64,000 bases of DNA from Microplitis mediator (Eukaryota > Arthropoda > Insecta > Hymenoptera > Braconidae). The notes beneath the pieces were generated by a model. That model was not told the origin of the DNA. It ran no database searches and saw only the letters and a program-made list of their open reading frames with translations. This document shows positions 59,084 through 64,000 of the stretch, one piece after another (position 1 is the first letter of the stretch; every line of letters starts with the position of its first letter). The stretch spans positions 13,562,421-13,626,420 of the forward strand of contig NC_079973.1 of the NCBI RefSeq assembly GCF_029852145.1, in the 5' to 3' direction. Both the position numbers and the translations under genes were made by a program.

Positions 59084-60562
59084 TATGATCGTGTTTCTCA
59101 AACGGAAAGCCGATTTTTAACGGAGAAAAGAAAATTCTAATCTTTTTTTTTAGCCTTTTTGAAATATGTCACTCACCACAATTTGTCAGAAAATGTCTTT
59201 CATACTCTTCTATACTCGGGAATTTTTTGTTTTTTTTGAAGTGGTGGATCAATTAAAAAAAAATTAAAACTCATTTTTTTCTTAAAATCTCGCGTTTTAA
59301 CAAACTTAAATTTTTTTTTTTTGTTCAAATAAGTACGTAGAAAATTTTTGTTATTATAATTTATTTTTTTCTGTATCAAAGTTTAGAATATTTCCCAATA
59401 GTATAAAAAATATACAAGTATTAGGGTGTCGCAAAAAAAACAAACATATTTTTTTTCAACGTCTTATGGGCTCAAAAGTTACTTTATATTATAAGAAAAA
59501 TCCTTACCGAATTTCAGCCAGATATCTTTAAAATTGAGCTATCACAAAGGGGGGTCCCCTTTCCGATTTAAAATACACAAATTTTTCATTTTATTTTTTT
59601 GTTATTGAGACTACGAAAAACATTTTTTTTTTTCCAACTCCGCTTAGTATAATTCCATAGGAAATTAAATTCTCTACAAAAGGTGCTTATACATTATGTA
59701 CGTCAAACAAGCTAGGAAAAAGTAACGGGGCTTTAAAGATCAACAAAAATTCAGTTTCTTTAATGTTAATTTTTTTTAAATTATTTTTCATTTTTATTTT
59801 ATCAAAAAATTTTTTTTTCAAATTTTGACGAGCACTCTCTTGTAGGAAATTCAATTTCCTACAAAAAGTATCTGATATCATATATACGTCCAATGAATGA
59901 GTAAAAAGTTACAGGGCTCGAAATGTCAACGAAAAGTTAAGTTCAAAAAATATTAAATTTTGGAAATTAACTGTCAACGAAAAAATGAACTTCATTTTTT
60001 GTTGACATTTAAAGACCTGTAACTTTTTTTCTCATCCATTCGACGTATATAACAGATCAAATGCTTTTTGTAGGAAATTCAATTTCCTACCAGAACGTGC
60101 TTCTTAAAATGTAAGAAAAAAAAATTTTGATAGAACAAAAATGAAAAATAATAAAAAATAATTTAACACGGAAATATTTTAAACTTTGATACAGAAAAAA
60201 ATAAATTATAATAACAAAAATTTTCTACGTACTTATTTGAACAAAAAAAAAATTTAAGTTTGTTAAAACGCAAGATTTTAAGAAAAAAATGAGTTTTAAT
60301 TTTTTTTTAATTGATCCACCACTTCAAAAAAAACAACAAATTCCCGAGTATAGAAGAGTATGAAAGACATTTTCTGACGAATTTTGGTGAGTGACATATT
60401 TCAAAAAGGCTAAAAAAAAAAGATTAGAATTTTATTTTCTCCGTTGAAAATCGGCTTTCCGTTTGAGAAACACGATCATATGATTTTTTCATGTTTTGGA
60501 CTCGTAAGAATTAGGAAAAAAATCATCATTGATTAATTCCGAATTTTACTATAAAGATAAAT

Positions 60563-60785
60563 AGTATATTACATACCTAGGCCAGTAAAATAAGAAAAGT
60601 CTCAGAGCACATGTAATTGTTGGCCGAGGCGAAGCCGAGGCTGACAAACATGTGGTCTGAGGCTTTCTTTTTTACTGGCCAAGGTGCGTATACTATTTTT
60701 CTGCTCGACGAAGCCGGAAAGTTGCAACTTCGTCCAGGGCAGCGGCCCGAAAGTTGCCACTTTCCGGCCGGAGGGCAGAAAAATA
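60563..60785. repeat. GC-rich hairpin repeat, copy 2
   Basis: It has GTAATTGTTGGCCGAGGCGAAGCC and TCAGAGCACATG/CATGTGGTCTGA arms as at 3060-3330, followed by a second hairpin around AAGTTGCAACTT and CGGAAAGTTG...CACTTTCCGG. It sits in the right arm of a palindrome whose left arm lacks it (between CTTTAT and AAATTATTTTTA, near 58160). Confidence 0.7.
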
Positions 60786-61157
60786 ATTTCGAAAAAACAG
60801 GTTTTTTTGAAATTCCCGAATACCGTTTGAGTTAAAGAGCTGAAAATTGAGGTGCAATATTTTCATTCAACACCAAATCGACCCCCTAAGTTTGAGTCAA
60901 AAAAGCCATTGGGGCAGAATTCCCATATTAATCCGGCTATGCCCTTTCATTAATTTACCTTTCACGATTGTTTTGGAATCTATTTTTTAATTAAAAGTAC
61001 TCAAAATTTTTATTGTAAAAAATATTGCTGTTAAAATGAAAATTTAAAAAATCGTTTGAGGGATTAATTTTTCATAGTGACTACATACGAAAAAAATACA
61101 TAGACTTGATTTTCATGACCAAGTAGAAAACGGGGGGTCCACTTGACGCGATCTTGC

Positions 61158-61432
61158 TTGTGCAATACGTAAAATTACTAGTTGACCTAAGTAAAAGTGA
61201 AGTTAAGAGTTTATACCTTAAATCCTTGTTTTTTATATAATTATTACCGAATGAATATTGATGTAATTCATAACTAAATTTATCTATAAGTATTCTTATT
61301 TCATATAGTTGTACTATGTACTCACAACTATATGTTCTTTTGTAATAAATGTAATTACTATGTTATGAAATTTGCCATTTGGCCTGTGCCTTGGCATTAA
61401 TAAACGAAATTCTAAATTCTAAATCCTAAAAG
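61158..61432 (+). mobile_element. 3' end of a non-LTR retrotransposon (LINE)
   Basis: It ends with CCTGTGCCTTGGCATTAATA, then AAACGAAATTC and repeats of TAAATTCTAAATCCTAAA, the style of 3' tail seen in Jockey/I-type insect LINEs. No coding part is left. Its left limit is uncertain. Confidence 0.55.
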
Positions 61433-61910
61433 ATTTTTTTTTATTGTCTTTTTTATTTTTAAACTACGAAAAAGCACAAATTCAAGTCAAGATTTTTCTA
61501 AAGGTCCCAAATTTAATAACATTAACCAATTCTATCATATAGATATGACGGGAACAGAATTCTCCTTATTCTTTCAATAATATAGATTAAAATTAAAATA
61601 AGAAGTTCAAATTATTTAAATTGAGAGTAATTTGAAAAAAAGTAAAACTACCAAATAAATAATAATCGAAATGAAAAACGAAAATTATTAAATAAATAAT
61701 CATTAAAATAAAAGGGTGAAATCATTAAAATAGATAATAATTAAAGTAAACAGTAAACGTCAATAAACAAGTAAAAATTTGAACAAAAGAATAAAGAATT
61801 TTTTGAGTAGTTCTAAGCATTTTTATTAACAAGCATAGTAAGTGACTTAGAGGGGTCAGTTGTAGTGGGTCAAGGAGGTGTGATCCGCCGTAAATGTATC
61901 ATAGAAAATC
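61433..61910. other. Dispersed repeat and AT-rich spacer
   Basis: 61458-61590 (GCACAAATTCAAGTC, TCTATCATATAGATATGACG, CAATAATATAGATTA) recurs at 23945-24080 in the same orientation with moderate divergence. The remainder is AT-rich without features. Confidence 0.5.
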
Positions 61911-62102
61911 ATCTCTCTAAACATGAATTAGTGGAAATTTCATTAATTACGTTAGTGAAGCAGTATTCACTTCATAATCAGTGTATTTAAATAACAAATT
62001 AGTGAATTCTCACTAATAAATTTGGTACTATAATTTTCACTAACAAATTAGTGATTTTCACTACTGAACTAGCTATATTTTCATAATTTCTACAAGTAAA
62101 AC

Positions 62103-62109
<7 letters not shown>

Positions 62110-62136
<27 letters not shown>

Positions 62137-62761
62137 TATTATTCATTGGCCATGGAGTCTAAGCTCCTTGCGGCCATCCAAGTACAAAATACAAAATTAC
62201 AATACAGTATTCAGTATAAAATACAATACAATCAAATAGCAAAAATATTAAACATTAACATTAACATAAACATAAATGTCATCACACATCCATCAATATA
62301 GCTCACGAAACCGAAGAATTTAGCAAGTAAGTATAACATGATTTCCTGAATTCTATGAAAGTCGATTGTGAGGTACAATACTCTGGTAAACTATTCCACA
62401 CTCTAATGGCACTAATTATGAACGACTTATCATATTTGGCACTATGACAATACGGCACTACAAGAAGATCTTGCCGTGCCTCCCCTCTTCGCAGACGCGT
62501 TCTAAGGATCCTTAAGTTCCTAGTAATTAAAGGTTTTTGATCTAAATATACCGGTTTGTAAATAAGGCAAGCCATAAAAAACTCACGCCTAACTTTTAAG
62601 GTAAGCCAACGCAAGTCTTTATAATAACCAGTGACATGTTCATATTTCGATATTTTAAAAATATATCGAACACATACATTAAGCTTACGCTGTAATTTAC
62701 ATTGCTGTTGACTAGTAATATCCGTAAAAATTGCAGCACAATAATCAAAAGTAGGAAAAAT
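62110..62761 (-). mobile_element. 5'-truncated non-LTR retrotransposon with reverse-transcriptase C terminus
   Basis: On the minus strand the frame is open from the truncation point (62761) to the stop at 62303. It encodes the tail of a LINE ORF2: DYCAAIFTDITSQQQCKLQR, HVTGYYKDLRWL, RREFFM, then SFIISAIRVWNSLPE and a C-terminal STFIEFRKSC, typical of Jockey-like elements after the RT fingers and thumb. The 3' tail is an AAT repeat (62110-62142). A perfect 13-bp duplication TAAAACTGTTATT flanks it (62097-62109, 62762-62774). The intact frame and exact duplication suggest a fairly young insertion. The catalytic RT core is missing. Confidence 0.88.
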
Positions 62762-63047
62762 TAAAACTGTTATTCACTTCTTAATTTATGAATTTCACAA
62801 TTTCACTAGTAACTTTAACTAGAAAATAATTAAATATTATACTAGATATAAATATAATTAATAATTGTAGTGCTATTTTTTAAAATTTTAATAAAAAACT
62901 TTACAAATAAAAAAAAATAGAAGTACAGAACAATAATATATTTATATGAAGAGTACGTCAATCATAGCATCACGGATTTTTTTATTTCTTCATCAGTTAT
63001 TGTTTGGTATCATAACAAATATACTATTTACACTCACGCAATCGCAT

Positions 63048-63122
63048 GCGTAGGTCAGCGCAGTGGATAGCATCAAAGACTTTGAATCGTAAGGATGCAG
63101 GTTCGAGCCCAGTAGTCACCGA
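63048..63122 (+). repeat. tRNA-Gln-like SINE or pseudogene
   Basis: A-box-like GGTCAGCGCAGTGGATAGCA, an anticodon region GACTTTGAATCG as in tRNA-Gln(TTG), and the B-box GGTTCGAGCCC. The 5' and 3' ends do not pair as an acceptor stem, so I do not call it a functional tRNA. Confidence 0.5.
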
Positions 63123-63449
63123 GATTTTTTCATCAATTAAAATCATGTATACGTCCTCTTAGTAATGATTTTAATACATTAATCACATTTCGGATCTAAT
63201 TACAAGTGTCTTATATTTTTTTTCGCAATATTATATTTTTTTTTTTACCAATGAAATCAGTGGATTCCCATATTCACTTTTCAATTTAGTGGATTCTCAT
63301 ATTCACTCATCAAATCAGTGAATTCAAATATTCACATATTCATTTAGTAAATATTCACTAAATGAATATGTGGTACGATTGTAGCATTGACAATTAGTGA
63401 ATATTCACTTGAAATTATTGAAAAATCACTAATTCATATTTAGAGAGAT

Positions 63450-63915
63450 TGAAGAAGGGATAGTACGGCTCCGAGACAACGATTTTTTTGAAAGAAGTGG
63501 AAAAACGAGTGTGTAGAACTTTGCTCCATCTAGAGAAATGTGGGAACTGCTCTTTTTTTCCTTGGATACCTGCGACGAAGCCCAAAGGAGATCAGTTGTG
63601 TTTTGAGTCCCAAAACCTTAACATCATTCACAGATTCTTACACTCATTCAGGGTCAAAGTAGGCTGGTAGCAGCCTGACCGTATATCCGAAAATTTTGAT
63701 ACAGTGATTCTAATAAAAGAAATGAAAATCAGAGTAGGCTTATAACCACCTAACCGTATTGTCTAAATATTTAATAAAGTTGAAGAAACAAAACTAATTG
63801 GAAAACGGAAAGGCTTGGATCAACTCGTATGCAATAAGAAAATAAGGGGGTAAGTCAGCAAATAGTCTTATCTACATATATTTTAAACGTCATATCAAAC
63901 AATAAATGTAAGAGA
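63450..63915. other. No recognised gene; unique-looking stretch
   Basis: Balanced composition with a duplicated phrase GTAGGCTGGTAGCAGCCTGACCGTAT / GTAGGCTTATAACCACCTAACCGTAT (63658-63690, 63732-63762). The 60-aa frame at 63488-63670 shows no family match. Confidence 0.35.
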
Positions 63916-64000
63916 GTACTTTCTAAACAAGAATTAGTCATTTTTCACTAATTTCAAGTGCATATTCACGTTTGTCAATTCTACAATCGTACCACGCAGA
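63916..64000. mobile_element. Start of another ATCTCTCTAAA-type TIR element (cut by window end)
   Basis: CTTTCTAAACAAGAATTAGT through TTTCAAGTGCATATTCACG to CTACAATCGTACCAC is the reverse complement of 63365-63449, with small changes. Confidence 0.6.

Larger units (their letters stand above)
57996..60944. mobile_element. 2.9-kb fold-back element with GGGTATAGCCGGATT ends
   Basis: The arms read in from GGGTATAGCCGGATTGATAT and, reversed, GGGCATAGCCGGATTAATAT. Both contain CGATTTGGTGTCGAATGAAA-like, GAATTAATCAATGATGATTT, GTCACTCACCA and GTAGGAAATTCAATTTCCTAC segments. The turn is near 59960-59990. The left arm carries a GGAGTG MITE (58242-59083); the right arm carries a hairpin repeat (about 60563-60785). 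Each insertion is absent from the opposite arm. A solo end is at 37750-37823. Confidence 0.85.
55687..61157. mobile_element. Fold-back element (GCAAGATC...GATCTTGC) containing nested insertions
   Basis: Left end GCAAGATCACGTCAAGTGGA pairs with right end TCCACTTGACGCGATCTTGC. The arms continue inward (GTATGTAGTCAATATGAAAA; GACTTCTCGG against CCGAGAAGTC; GCGCGGCCGAGCGTCTCAGG against its complement) down to about 57240/57560. The left arm is interrupted by the MITE at 55998-56886, and the right arm by the fold-back at 57996-60944. Without these the arms are about 660 bp. The centre is a 118-bp tandem repeat. Non-coding. Confidence 0.8.
61911..63449. mobile_element. TIR element with ATCTCTCTAAACATGAATTA ends
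   Basis: The left end is matched by AATTCATATTTAGAGAGAT on the right. Inner arms repeat AATTAGTGAATATTCACT words in both orientations. It has been invaded by a truncated LINE (62110-62761) and a tRNA-like sequence (63048-63122). The start of another copy is at 63916-64000. Confidence 0.7.

Overview
The window is nuclear DNA of an AT-rich insect genome. Introns are GT-AG, protein-coding exons are few, and most of the sequence is nested transposon debris, microsatellites and fold-back elements. A multi-EB cysteine-rich secreted protein, an SLC46-type transporter and a two-module DM9 protein all fit an insect, perhaps a parasitoid wasp, but no marker in the window proves the order or species.

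Genes. Three protein genes could be assembled by joining exons by hand, all on the minus strand. (1) 6718-10445: an 11-exon secreted protein of about 747 aa with eight tandem 12-cysteine EB-like modules, one module per phase-1 exon. (2) 12704-21404: a six-exon SLC46/proton-coupled-folate-transporter-like MFS protein of 559 aa, with mobile elements in its introns. (3) 24470-33710: a three-exon DM9 (DUF3421) protein of 145 aa whose first coding exon is only 7 nt and whose 8.7-kb first intron is almost entirely nested transposons. The window opens inside a 5S rRNA copy. tRNA-like sequences are SINE or pseudogene-like; no clean tRNA gene was found.

Repeats by region. 0.6-6.2 kb: a dispersed repeat with CA/TG microsatellites (called R1 here), an 889-bp GGGG-ended MITE and a 370-bp tandem repeat. 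13-20 kb: MITEs in transporter introns. 25.5-33 kb: nested elements, including a 1.9-kb near-perfect palindrome. 34.2-38.8 kb: MITEs made of short hairpins, and minisatellites. 41.4-46.5 kb: TIR elements, SINEs and a 289-bp hairpin insert with an empty site in a second host copy. 46.5-52.5 kb: a recently inserted LTR element with 348-bp LTRs (one mismatch seen) and no coding capacity. 55.7-61.2 kb: a fold-back element containing two further layers of insertions. 61.9-64 kb: another TIR element carrying a truncated LINE with a 13-bp target-site duplication.

The most interesting object is inside the non-coding LTR element. At 50927-51577 lie nine imperfect units. Each can fold into a three-way junction (closing stem P1, stem P2, and P3 formed by CACC/GGTG around a GGTT loop). 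All three stems show compensatory changes between units, while the unpaired TGCGAA and the P3 loop do not change. A second, larger duplicated hairpin motif lies just upstream (about 50230-50850). This looks like selected RNA structure in a transposable RNA that must be mobilised by another element's proteins. I do not recognise it as a known ribozyme or packaging signal.

Everything was read by eye. Exon boundaries, stem pairings and repeat limits are direct readings; family names come from recognised motifs; relative ages and functions are inference.
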